A stretch of 64,000 bases of DNA, from NCBI RefSeq assembly GCF_003205205.1, contig NZ_QJRL01000007.1, positions 62,001 to 126,000 on the forward strand, read 5' to 3'. Shown here in pieces: positions 27,610-36,154 of the stretch; the stretch's first letter is position 1, and the number at the start of each line of letters is the position of its first letter. A program made the position numbers and the translations under genes. Below the pieces are notes generated by a model. That model saw only the letters and a program-made list of their open reading frames with translations, made no database searches and was not told the DNA's origin. The DNA comes from Pseudomonas sp. LB-090624. Lineage in GTDB: Bacteria; Pseudomonadota; Gammaproteobacteria; Pseudomonadales; Pseudomonadaceae.

Positions 27610-29877
27610 TCACTGGCATTCTTCGGCCGCTGGCCACCACCCCGGGAACATCTGCTGCACACGGGGTTCTGCAAACCGTTCATCGATCAGCACCAACACC
27701 CCGCGGTCCTGGTCGCCCCGGATCACCCGGCCCGCCGCCTGGATCACCTTGCGCACCCCAGGATAGAGATAGGCATAATCGAAACCTGCGCCAAACTGCC
27801 GCCCCAAACGTTGCTTGAACTGCTCATTGACCGGGTTGACCTGAGGCAGCCCGAGGGTGGCGACGAAGGCGCCGATCAACCGCGTGCCGGGTAAGTCCAC
27901 CCCTTCGCCAAACGCACCACCCAATACCGCAAAGCCCACGCCGCGGCCATCAGCAACGAAGCGATCCAGAAACGCCTGGCGGGCTGCCTCGTCCATGCCC
28001 GGTTCCTGCATCCAGAGTGGAATCTGTGTATGCCGCTCGGCCAGCAGCCCAGCCACCTGCTGCAGATATTCAAAACTGCTGAAGAACGCCAGGTAGTTGC
28101 CCGGCATCTGCTCATACTGCCGGGCAATCAGATCGACGATCGGAGCCAGCGAGGCCTGGCGCTGCTGGTAACGGGTAGACACCTGGGTGGCAATGCGCAC
28201 CTCTAGCTGTTCGGCGCGAAACGGCGCGGCCACCTCCAACCAGGCGGTGTCGGCAGGCATGCCCAGCAAGTCGCCGTAGAAATGCCGCGGGCTCAACGTG
28301 GCGGAAAACAGGGTTACACTGCGCGCCGCCTGCATGCGCGGCGCCAGCAGCCGCGCCGGGGTGACGTTGCGCAGGCACAGGGTCGCCAGCCGGCGTTTGC
28401 GCGGGCCCTGGCGCTGGCTGATATCGAACAGGAAGTGCTCGTCGAAAAGCTCGGCGACCCGGCTGAACTGCAGGGCCTGATAAAAGAACTGCAACACCGG
28501 CGGGTCCATGTGCGCGGGCGCCTGGTTCATTTGTTCCTGGATCACCCCGATGCACTGCTGCAGGGCACGCAACAGGCCGTCGGGCAGCGAATCACTGGTC
28601 TGGTATGGCGCACGCTGCGCCTTGTACAGCGCATTCCACTGGCGGTTCAGGCGGTCCAGGGCACCGGTCAGCCCTGGCGGTTTGCGCTGGCGCAGGGCCT
28701 GCAACTGGCCCTGGTCAAGGCTGGCGCTGTACATGCCGCGCCCGCGCTCGACCAGGTTGTGTGCTTCGTCCACCAGCACCGCGACCCGCCACTGGTTGAG
28801 TTGGGTCAGGCCGAACAGTAAGGCGTGGGCATCGAAGTAATAGTTGTAGTCGGCGACCAGCACGTCGACCCAGCGCGCCATTTCCTGGCCCAGGTAATAC
28901 GGGCACACCTGATGCGCCAACGCCACTTCGCGCAGGGTGTCGCGGTCGAGCAAGGGTCGTGCTGCCGCGGCTTCACGCGCTGCCGGCAAGCGGTCGTAAA
29001 ACCCCGCAGCCAATGGGCAGGCCTCACCATGGCAGGCCTTGTCAGGGTGTTCACAGGCTTTGTCGCGAGCGATCAGTTCCAGTGTGCGCAAGGCGGGCTG
29101 TGGCGTGGCAGCGCTGATCTGGCGCATGGCATCGAGGGCCAGCGCCCGGCCCGGGGTCTTGGCTGTGAGAAAGAACAGCTTGTCGAGTTGCTGCGGTACC
29201 ATCGCCTTCAGCAGCGGGAACAAGGTGCCGAGGGTCTTGCCGATGCCGGTGCTGGCCTGGGCCATCAGGCAACGGCCAGTGCTCACTGCCTTGTAGAGGG
29301 TTTCGGCCAGTTGCCGCTGACCTTGGCGAAACTCCGGATAGGGGAAGTTCAGGGCCTGCAGGCCTTGGTCACGCTCGGCCAGGCGTTGTTGCTGAAACCG
29401 CGCCCACCCCAGAAACCGCTGACATTGGGTTTCAAAGAAGGCCTGCAATTCAGCCGCCGTGCAGTGCTCGGTGAATAACGTCTCGCCATCGCTGTCCACG
29501 TCCAGGTACACCAGAGCCACCTCGATAGCCGGCAGCTGTCGCGCCTGGCACAACAGCCAGCCGTAGACTTTGGCCTGCGCCCAGTGCAACTGGCGATGGT
29601 TGGGCGGCTGGCGCGCCAGGTCGCCACGGTGGGTCTTGATTTCTTCCAGCCGGTTGCTGGCAGGGTCATAACCGTCGGCTCGGCCGCGTACCCGCAGGGT
29701 TTCGAACTGGCCTTCGAGGGTGATTTCCGCCTCATAGCCAGCAGCACGCTGCGCCACTACACGCTGGTGGCCTGCAATGCCTTCCTGAGCGGTGGGTGAA
29801 GGTGTAAAGCGCAGGTCAAGGTCACCCACCTTGGCGCTGAATTCGCACAAGGCGCGCACCGCCACACTGTAGCTCAA
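27610..29877 (-). CDS. PD-(D/E)XK nuclease domain fused to XPD/DinG-type helicase
   Basis: 755 residues. The N-terminal 110 residues look like a PD-(D/E)XK (Cas4/RecB-like) nuclease with RGRADGYD and EEIKTH. The helicase core follows: Walker A ASTGIGKTLGTLFPLL (about 207-222), an Fe-S cysteine set (CEHPDKACHGEAC and later VCPYYLG), DEAH as VDEAHNLVERG, and C-terminal motif VI VIQAAGRVIRGDQDRGV. XPD/DinG enzymes unwind DNA 5' to 3'. It overlaps the FAN1-like gene by four bases, so the two probably work in one repair step, such as crosslink repair. Confidence 0.9.
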   Translation of the reverse strand: MSYSVAVRALCEFSAKVGDLDLRFTPSPTAQEGIAGHQRVVAQRAAGYEAEITLEGQFETLRVRGRADGYDPASNRLEEIKTHRGDLARQPPNHRQLHWAQAKVYGWLLCQARQLPAIEVALVYLDVDSDGETLFTEHCTAAELQAFFETQCQRFLGWARFQQQRLAERDQGLQALNFPYPEFRQGQRQLAETLYKAVSTGRCLMAQASTGIGKTLGTLFPLLKAMVPQQLDKLFFLTAKTPGRALALDAMRQISAATPQPALRTLELIARDKACEHPDKACHGEACPLAAGFYDRLPAAREAAAARPLLDRDTLREVALAHQVCPYYLGQEMARWVDVLVADYNYYFDAHALLFGLTQLNQWRVAVLVDEAHNLVERGRGMYSASLDQGQLQALRQRKPPGLTGALDRLNRQWNALYKAQRAPYQTSDSLPDGLLRALQQCIGVIQEQMNQAPAHMDPPVLQFFYQALQFSRVAELFDEHFLFDISQRQGPRKRRLATLCLRNVTPARLLAPRMQAARSVTLFSATLSPRHFYGDLLGMPADTAWLEVAAPFRAEQLEVRIATQVSTRYQQRQASLAPIVDLIARQYEQMPGNYLAFFSSFEYLQQVAGLLAERHTQIPLWMQEPGMDEAARQAFLDRFVADGRGVGFAVLGGAFGEGVDLPGTRLIGAFVATLGLPQVNPVNEQFKQRLGRQFGAGFDYAYLYPGVRKVIQAAGRVIRGDQDRGVLVLIDERFAEPRVQQMFPGWWPAAEECQ

Positions 29878-31523
29878 GGCGTGTCACTCCAGCGCACATG
29901 GCACACCGCGACGGGCAGGCCGTGCTCCCGGCAGAACGCTAGCCAGCGCAGTTGGTTATCTTGCAGGCGATCGCCGGGCCCCTTGACCTCGACCATGCGA
30001 TAACGGCCCTGTTCGGGCCAGAACTGGATCAGGTCGGGCATGCCCGCCCGGTTACTACGGATGTCCTGCAACAGGCGCTGAAAGCAGTGCTTCAGCTGGG
30101 CAGGAGGCAGGCACGCAAGGGCCTGTTCCAGCAGTTGTTCACTGAGCATGGGCCAGAATACGAACGGCGACTGCAGGCCCTGTTTGGCCACATAACAGTC
30201 CAGGATCGCCTGGCGATGGCTGCCATCGTCAAGCCGGCCCAGGCAGCGCTCGAACAGTGCAGCGCGGCGTTGCCGGAAATCACCGTCGTGCAGATCCTGC
30301 GGCCCAGCCTGAAACGGATTGAAGAAGGCGCCAGGCACCGGCGCGAATACTGCCTCCCAGCACAACAGGCCAAACAGGCTGTTGAACAGCGTGTTCTCCA
30401 CGTAGTGCACCTGGCCTCCCTCTAGTGCCAGGTGCTGCCGCACGGCTTCTTCAACGCCCAGCGCTGCGTGCTCGGCAGGCAACTGCAGCTCGATCAGCTC
30501 AAGCGGCGCGACCCGCTGACGCCGCTGTGGCGGGCCACCAAGCTTGCGCGCCAGGCGCGGCAGCATGCGCTCCAGCGCCTGCACCTCCAGCGCATTGGCG
30601 GGTGCCGCAGCCATCTGCAACGCCATTGCGTGGGCCTCTGGCCACTGTTCGCTGCGCTCCAGCACACGTACTTGGCGAATACGGGCCTGGGCATGGTTGC
30701 ACTGAGCGTATACCGCCATGGCCAGGTCCCAGTCCCCCCGCCGCTCGCATTGTTGGCCAAGCGCGAACTGCAACCGCGCGTGACGCCGGGCCAGCCAGGC
30801 GTTGTCACTGTGCAAACCCTCCATCACAGCGAGGATCGACCTGGGGTCGTCACCCTGCTCCAGGCGCTCGGCACATTGGTGCAAGGCCATGGCCAGGTCG
30901 ACCTCGGCACGGTAGTGCAAGGCCCGGGAATCGGTACTGAATGGCACCTGCTCGTAGCGCAGCAGGCCAAGGTCGGCCAGAACGAAGTCTGACCAGTCCT
31001 GGTACAGGTTGCCGAAGAACAGCAGGCGCATGCGGTCGCACAGCGGTTGCAGGCACCACTGCAGGATGCGCACCTCGCAGCCGGGGAACCATTCAGCCAA
31101 GGACCGGGCTGCCAGCGCCAAGGGTTGTAGCTGTGCCATCAGCTCATGCTTGGCTGCACGCGGCCGGACCAGTTGCGTGGCAAAGCAGCGCGCCAGTTCG
31201 TCCTTGCGCAGCAGGGCAAACAGCTGGGCAAGGTCCAGTTCCTCAGGTTCGCGAACCCAGCCGAGGGCCTGCAGCGGTTGCAGCGCCAGCGCAGTGTCAC
31301 CGATTTCGACATAGTCGAGCCGGTCGCTGCGAAACAGCTCGCCTTTGCGCATGACCATGCGCACCAACAAGGCCTGGGCGGGTGCTTGCAGTTGGCTGAA
31401 GGTTCGGATGAAGGCCAGCTCATGCTTGTCGAGCAGGTCTTCATAGCGATGTTCGACCCAAAGCAGCACCTGCCGGAAATTGTGCAGGTAATAGAACGGG
31501 TCGTCGACAGAATGGGCGATCAC
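29874..31523 (-). CDS. FAN1-like VRR-NUC nuclease
   Basis: 549 residues, the length of Pseudomonas FAN1. The C-terminal VRR-NUC domain has the catalytic pattern ENTLFNSLFGLLCWEAVF, GMPDLIQFW and VEVKGPGDRLQDNQLRWL (E, D, E-x-K). The middle is helical with TPR-like repeats, and the N-terminus is the SAP-like region. PaFAN1 incises 5' flaps and interstrand crosslinks. The stop overlaps the start of the helicase gene, so they are coupled. Confidence 0.93.
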   Translation of the reverse strand: MIAHSVDDPFYYLHNFRQVLLWVEHRYEDLLDKHELAFIRTFSQLQAPAQALLVRMVMRKGELFRSDRLDYVEIGDTALALQPLQALGWVREPEELDLAQLFALLRKDELARCFATQLVRPRAAKHELMAQLQPLALAARSLAEWFPGCEVRILQWCLQPLCDRMRLLFFGNLYQDWSDFVLADLGLLRYEQVPFSTDSRALHYRAEVDLAMALHQCAERLEQGDDPRSILAVMEGLHSDNAWLARRHARLQFALGQQCERRGDWDLAMAVYAQCNHAQARIRQVRVLERSEQWPEAHAMALQMAAAPANALEVQALERMLPRLARKLGGPPQRRQRVAPLELIELQLPAEHAALGVEEAVRQHLALEGGQVHYVENTLFNSLFGLLCWEAVFAPVPGAFFNPFQAGPQDLHDGDFRQRRAALFERCLGRLDDGSHRQAILDCYVAKQGLQSPFVFWPMLSEQLLEQALACLPPAQLKHCFQRLLQDIRSNRAGMPDLIQFWPEQGRYRMVEVKGPGDRLQDNQLRWLAFCREHGLPVAVCHVRWSDTP

Positions 31524-31676
31524 GGGTTGGAGTCAGATTGCGGGAACAGGCACTGGTTATACATACAGACCCGCATGCATGACAAGAGCCGTGGGTCGCA
31601 TCGGGTGTGATGATCGGCACTGGGAGGCTTCCCAGCCCGATCGCGACAGGCGTGAGGCGGCCTTGTCGGGGAGAGC

Positions 31677-33029
31677 TCAACTCGGGACCCGGACATGTCG
31701 CCCGCAACGCTGCTCCAGCGCTTGCGCCAGCCGCTCCACCGCCTGTTGCAGCTCGCTGGGATTATCCCCCAGCCATACCAGTGCCATGTATTGCTTGAAC
31801 CGCCCCTGCGAGCTGAACCGCTCGCCCGGCAACGCATGCAATGCGGAACCTGCCAATGCGGCGGCGATCACATCCCAGGCCAAAGGCTGGGCAAAACGCA
31901 CCCATAGCATTTGCCCGCCCTGAGGTATTTCCACCACTGCCCGCTGGGCGAATTGTGACCCCAGCGCACTGGCCAGGCTTTGCATGCGTGCTTGCAGGTT
32001 CGTGCGCAGTTCGACCAACTGCGTCTCGATGTCCCCTTTGGCCAACATGTGCGCAAGCGCCTGCAGGCGCAGCGGCGCGAGCCTGAACCCACGCTCGGCG
32101 AATGCCTTGGGCAGCGCTGCATCAAGGCCCAGGACATAGGCATAGGGCGCCTCGGCCCCCACTGCTGCTTCAAGCGCCCCCATCACCAGCAGCCTGCGTG
32201 GGTCGACCCAATCGCGCAGGCGTGCAGGGGGCGGCCCGTTGTAGCAAAGCTCGCTGTCCAGATCGTTTTCCAGCAACCATACCGGGTGCAGTTCGAGCAT
32301 CAGGGCCAATTGCTGCTGGTAGTGCGCGCAAATGAGGCGCCCCTCTGGCATACCCAGGCACGACGGCATGACCAGCATCCTTACCGGCTCGCTCCCCAAT
32401 AGCCCGGCCAAGGCGCGCAGGTCCAGGTTGCCACGGGCATCCAGCGGCACCTCCAGCACAGACATGCCGGCACGTGCCAGGGCACGCAACACCTGCCAGC
32501 AACAAGGAGAGTGCACCAGTACCGTGCCACCTTGCATCGCCAGCGCCGCGAGCAGGGTATCGAGCAACGTCAGTACATCAGGGGCCAGTTGCACATCTTC
32601 AGCACGCCAATATTGGCTGGACGAGCGGGTGTATCGCTCAGCCAGGGCGTGACGTAAACGGGCACTGCCCAGCGCCTCCCAGGGCACAGCGCTGCGGTCA
32701 CGCTGACGGGCCAGGCGTCGTTCGTGGCTGAGCAAAGCGCGCTCCAGCAGTGGTCGTGCTGGCACGGGAGCCTGCCAGCACGGGACCTGCTCACTGCCAG
32801 TGATCAGCACGTAATACCCCGACCGCGGCAGGCAGTGTACCCGGCCCTCCTCCTCCAGCAGGCTGTAGGCACTTTGCACCGTGGCCAACGAGACCCGCAG
32901 CCGTCGCGACAGTGCGCGCAGGGACGGTAACCGGCAAGGGCCGCCGCAGGCTGCCTGGCCAATCAATGCTTCGAGGTAGCGATAGACCTTTCGATAAGCG
33001 AACTCGCCGCGGCCCGCTCGCCCCTTCAA
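31677..33029 (-). CDS. MocR-like GntR regulator with degenerate aminotransferase domain
   Basis: A TTG at 33029 overlaps the stop of the upstream gene (TTGA), giving 450 residues; the longer 514-aa reading runs into the neighbour. N-terminal GntR winged helix: LPSLRALSRRLRVSLATVQS and EEEGRVHCLPRSGYYV. The fold type I aminotransferase domain follows, with LLENDLDSELCYNGPP in place of EDDYDSEFRY. The PLP lysine region reads VMGALEAAVGAEAPYAY instead of the usual GTFSK, so no lysine is present. The carboxylate-binding Arg position reads YMALVWLG. It probably cannot bind PLP as a Schiff base. Function as regulator is inferred. Confidence 0.82.
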   Translation of the reverse strand: MKGRAGRGEFAYRKVYRYLEALIGQAACGGPCRLPSLRALSRRLRVSLATVQSAYSLLEEEGRVHCLPRSGYYVLITGSEQVPCWQAPVPARPLLERALLSHERRLARQRDRSAVPWEALGSARLRHALAERYTRSSSQYWRAEDVQLAPDVLTLLDTLLAALAMQGGTVLVHSPCCWQVLRALARAGMSVLEVPLDARGNLDLRALAGLLGSEPVRMLVMPSCLGMPEGRLICAHYQQQLALMLELHPVWLLENDLDSELCYNGPPPARLRDWVDPRRLLVMGALEAAVGAEAPYAYVLGLDAALPKAFAERGFRLAPLRLQALAHMLAKGDIETQLVELRTNLQARMQSLASALGSQFAQRAVVEIPQGGQMLWVRFAQPLAWDVIAAALAGSALHALPGERFSSQGRFKQYMALVWLGDNPSELQQAVERLAQALEQRCGRHVRVPS

Positions 33030-34411
33030 GGCGGGCCCTCGCAACCACGTTGCCGCCCACGCGCCTGCCGCGGCAACAACCGCAGGTGCACATCTCGGCG
33101 GGCCAGGCTGTTCAGCAGACGCCAGGTGGTCAGTGGTAACTGCCCGCCATAGATCGCTCGCAATTTCCCCAGCGGCAGACCGCTGGTGTTGACCAGCCAG
33201 GCTTTCACCGCATCGGGGCAAGGCTTGCCTTGCAACGCCCTGTGCAGGTAGGGCAGTGCCACCAGCATGTCAGCGTGCCGGCATTGCAGAAAACGCTCGA
33301 GGTTCTTCCCCTGCCTGGCAAAGGGGCTGAAAAGCAGGCACACCAGTTGGGTCTGGTTGATCCCGTAGGTTTTACCGAGCAATGATTGATGGCCCTCACG
33401 CGGTCCGCTGCCACCCGCCTGTCCCGCCAGCCGCAACGCCGGGCGACTGACCTGCGGCTCCAGGCTGCGTGCACGCAACTCGTGCAGTTGCGCGGTGACC
33501 AATGGGTCGAGAAATGCGGGCAGCGGCCAGGCATCCGGCGCGGCTTCGAAGCTGCAACCGAGCATGGCGTCAAGTGGCTGCTCGTCAAGCAAGTGCGGCA
33601 GCAGGTCATCAATAGCAAAAAGCCGCACCGGCACACCTTGTGGTGCATCGACATGCAATGGCCCGGCCAGGCACCCCGGCGCTACATCCACGGCGCCGGG
33701 CAAGCGGCCAAGACCGTGGGCCAGCATCGCCAGGCACTGATGCATCACATGCGGCCCCCGCTCGCCGGCCATGCGCAGGCTGCGCCGGGCCCACGCCAGG
33801 TAACGGCGCCGCTGCAACCCGGAAACGGCGGTGACCACTGCATCGGCGGGCGCCTGTACCAATAGAGCGAAACCTATGGCCCCCGCCAGGTCCAGGAACA
33901 GGCGGCTACCCAACAAGGCTTCGGGCCTGGCATCGACCAGGTGACCGAACTCCAGCATGGCGTCCCTTGCCAACAGCCAGCGTTCGGGGGCTACCGGGGG
34001 CCGGCAGTTGAAAGGCACCACTTCGCGCCCCTGAATCATCTGCAATTGCACCCGCGGGTCATCCTGCATGAACAGGGTACTGAAACTGCGCTCATGGGCT
34101 TGCAGCGTTCCGCTACACGCCATCGGCAAGCTGACCACCAACACCTGCAACTGGAAGGTTACCGGCGCACGCAGGGCGATGCTCAGTTGCGCCGCGCGCA
34201 GCATGGCCAACAGCCGGGTACTCTGACGATCGCTGCCGTGCAATACCTGCAAACGGAAAGTGCCAATGTACTCGGTGCCACCAGCTGAAATCAGCAGGCG
34301 CTGTATCAGCAATTGCAAAGAAGCGCGCTGCGCCTGGGACATATGGCTCAGCAAGCGTTCGAGCACTTGCTGGTAGATATATTGCATTGCCTGATCGTGA
34401 ATAGCCGTCAC
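33026..34411 (-). CDS. Unrecognised 461-aa protein coupled to the MocR-like gene
   Basis: The protein starts MTAIHDQAMQYIYQQVLERL with an amphipathic N-terminal helix. There are no signal peptide, clear membrane helices or known catalytic motifs. The C-terminal third (TYGINQTQLVCLLFSPFARQ, later GLPLGKLRAIYGGQLPLTTW) looks helical. The C-terminus is very basic (RLLPRQARGRQRGCEGPP). It overlaps the MocR-like gene by TTGA. This argues for a functional partnership, possibly a paired regulator. I cannot name a family. Confidence 0.7.
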   Translation of the reverse strand: MTAIHDQAMQYIYQQVLERLLSHMSQAQRASLQLLIQRLLISAGGTEYIGTFRLQVLHGSDRQSTRLLAMLRAAQLSIALRAPVTFQLQVLVVSLPMACSGTLQAHERSFSTLFMQDDPRVQLQMIQGREVVPFNCRPPVAPERWLLARDAMLEFGHLVDARPEALLGSRLFLDLAGAIGFALLVQAPADAVVTAVSGLQRRRYLAWARRSLRMAGERGPHVMHQCLAMLAHGLGRLPGAVDVAPGCLAGPLHVDAPQGVPVRLFAIDDLLPHLLDEQPLDAMLGCSFEAAPDAWPLPAFLDPLVTAQLHELRARSLEPQVSRPALRLAGQAGGSGPREGHQSLLGKTYGINQTQLVCLLFSPFARQGKNLERFLQCRHADMLVALPYLHRALQGKPCPDAVKAWLVNTSGLPLGKLRAIYGGQLPLTTWRLLNSLARRDVHLRLLPRQARGRQRGCEGPP

Positions 34412-34757
34412 GAAACCACCTCACCTACTACATGTAGCGAACGCAAGCCGTGCCAAGCACTTGAACTTCAACATGCGTCGAACTTATCCAGAAGAAATTT
34501 CCTACATCCAAGCGAAAGTAATCACGTAAAGCATCACTGTCGCCAAGCCATTGAGAGGAAACCACCCCTGCGACTGCCCGCTGCTGCCCCAAACTGCCCT
34601 GACTCAGGCATCGCCATGCTCATTCCACGCTCCTTGCGTAAACCATCACCGGGCCATTATCGAGGGATGCAAAGCGAATTGAAGATACAGATCGCGGTAA
34701 AAAAACCATTCAGCACGAGAGCAGGATCACATTGACCTCTGCAAGAAAACAGTTCAA

Positions 34758-34786
34758 GTCGGAATGCTTGGCGGAATATTTCCGAC
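34758..34786. promoter_or_regulatory. Inverted repeat, possible operator or hairpin
   Basis: GTCGGAA (34758-34764) and TTCCGAC (34780-34786) are perfectly complementary around 15 bases. The inner CGGAATATTTCCG is itself nearly palindromic. Confidence 0.4.
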
Positions 34787-34833
34787 TCGCCCAAAGTATT
34801 CGTCCTGCCTGTAATCCCTGCCGCCTTTTAATG

Positions 34834-34847
34834 TAGGAATATTCCTA
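34834..34847. promoter_or_regulatory. Perfect 14-bp palindrome TAGGAATATTCCTA
   Basis: A perfect dyad between the mexS terminator and the upstream gene, sharing the GGAATATT core with the inverted repeat 50 bases away. It looks like a dimeric operator; the binding protein is unknown, with the adjacent MocR-like regulator as a candidate. Confidence 0.4.
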
Positions 34848-34877
34848 TTTTGATGCCGACAATCATTTATTCGACGT

Positions 34878-34906
34878 ATAAAAAACCCGGGACTCTGCCC
34901 GGGTTT
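34878..34906 (-). terminator. Rho-independent terminator after mexS
   Basis: AAACCCGGG (34883-34891) pairs with CCCGGGTTT (34898-34906). On the minus strand a run of T residues follows, 20 bases after the mexS stop. Confidence 0.9.
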
Positions 34907-34925
34907 CAAATTACGCAGACAACCG

Positions 34926-35948
34926 TCAGTGTTGCGCCATGTCCAGCACCACTCGCCCGCCACACGGACATTGATCCATGTAACGGTGGGCTTCCACCAC
35001 CTGCTCGAAGGGGTACACCTTGATGATCTGCGGCGTCAGCAACTGGTCAGCAGTGAACTGGTTGATATCACGCAGGGCACGCTGCAAGGCCACCTGGTCC
35101 TGGCTGATGCCAAGCTCCGGCTTGCCGGTGAAATTACCGATGCAATGCACGTAGAACTGGATGTTCTTCTGGAATGCCGCACACGCCGGGAACGGCGTCT
35201 GGTTGCCGCCTTGCAGACCGTACAGCACCAGGCTGCCGCGAGGTGCCAGCACATCGCCCAGCAGCGACATCTGCGGCCCGCCCATGCCATCGAGCACCAT
35301 GTCCACGCCGCGACCGTCGGTGTACTTGCCAATCTGCAGCAGCAGGTCCTGTTCTTCGGTGACGATCACCTTCTCGGCCCCCAGGCCCAACAGGTACTCA
35401 CGCTGCTGTTCCTCCTTGGTGGCAGCAAACACCCTCAGCCCCAGCGCCTTGCCCAACTGCACGAAGGCGGGCCCGGCACAATGGCTTGCATCCGTTACCA
35501 ACGCGGTCTGCCCAGCCTTGGCCCGCGCCAGGTCGACGTAGGCGAAATAGGCGATCAGCAGCGGCGTGTAGTGCACGCTGGCCTCGATCGGGGTGAGCAC
35601 ACCCGGGTAACGGGTGATGGCCGTCCGCGGCAGGACGATGACATCGCCATACACCGGATGGTCGTTGGCACTGGTAGCGGGAAAACTGGCGACGCGATCG
35701 CCTACGGCAATGTCGTCAACCCCTTCACCGACCGCAGTCACCACCCCGGCCATCTCGTGGCCGATTCCCGCGGGCAGACGCGCCTGGGACGGTGCCAGGT
35801 TCTGGCGCCAGAGCACGTCATACCAGCTGACACCAACCGCCTCGACGCGAACTTGCACTTCGCCGGCAGCCGGTGACGGTTCGGCCTGCTCCTCGCAACG
35901 GAGCACATCGGCAGCGCCGAACTTGTGGAAACGGATCATGCGGGACAT
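34926..35948 (-). CDS. mexS: MexS-like zinc-type alcohol dehydrogenase / quinone oxidoreductase
   Basis: 340 residues beginning MSRMIRFHKFGAADVLRCEE. It is an MDR-superfamily protein with a GroES-like N-terminal domain (GIGHEMAGVVTAVGEG, KVGDRV-like AVGDRVASFP) and a Rossmann domain with GAEKVIVTEE and MVLDGMGG. No structural-zinc cysteine cluster is present. In P. aeruginosa MexS is thought to detoxify an electrophile and its loss activates MexT. The divergent mexT supports the assignment. Confidence 0.87.
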   Translation of the reverse strand: MSRMIRFHKFGAADVLRCEEQAEPSPAAGEVQVRVEAVGVSWYDVLWRQNLAPSQARLPAGIGHEMAGVVTAVGEGVDDIAVGDRVASFPATSANDHPVYGDVIVLPRTAITRYPGVLTPIEASVHYTPLLIAYFAYVDLARAKAGQTALVTDASHCAGPAFVQLGKALGLRVFAATKEEQQREYLLGLGAEKVIVTEEQDLLLQIGKYTDGRGVDMVLDGMGGPQMSLLGDVLAPRGSLVLYGLQGGNQTPFPACAAFQKNIQFYVHCIGNFTGKPELGISQDQVALQRALRDINQFTADQLLTPQIIKVYPFEQVVEAHRYMDQCPCGGRVVLDMAQH

Positions 35949-36020
35949 CGCATACCTCGCCTTTGTGAACCTCTAATTACCCCTGACTCTATCCGGGCTT
36001 TGCCGGTTAGACCATCAGTG

Positions 36021-36051
36021 GTCATTAATAGTCGACATGCTTGTCATCGAT
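36021..36051. promoter_or_regulatory. Candidate MexT/LysR operator between mexS and mexT
   Basis: GTCAT, a GTCGAC palindrome and a second GTCAT are spaced over 27 bases. GTCGAC matches five of six bases of the GTCGAT core of the reported MexT nod-box, but the flanking ATCA and ACYAT parts do not line up. Treated as a candidate only. Confidence 0.3.
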
Positions 36052-36154
36052 TGGGCACCTGACTTTCCCTGCGATTGGTCCCCCTAAACCCGTGCAGGGT
36101 AACAGCCTTTGGCCTTAAGATTCACCCCTGCCCCACTTTAGGCGAAGCGCACCA

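Larger units (their letters stand above)
34412..34925. other. Intergenic region with inverted repeats upstream of the 461-aa gene
   Basis: There is no supported gene in these 514 bases. It contains the mexS terminator at its right end and two symmetric elements, described separately. Lower GC near 34670-34880 fits a promoter region for the minus-strand unknown/MocR pair. Confidence 0.5.

Noticed and set aside
31677..33221. 514-aa version of the MocR-like regulator
   Set aside because: The extension overlaps the upstream 461-aa gene by nearly 200 bases; a TTG in a TTGA overlap gives a normal GntR N-terminus.
36021..36051. A complete MexT nod-box between mexS and mexT
   Set aside because: Only the GTCGAC core is close to consensus; ATCA and ACYAT flanks could not be aligned on either strand. 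Kept only as a low-confidence site.
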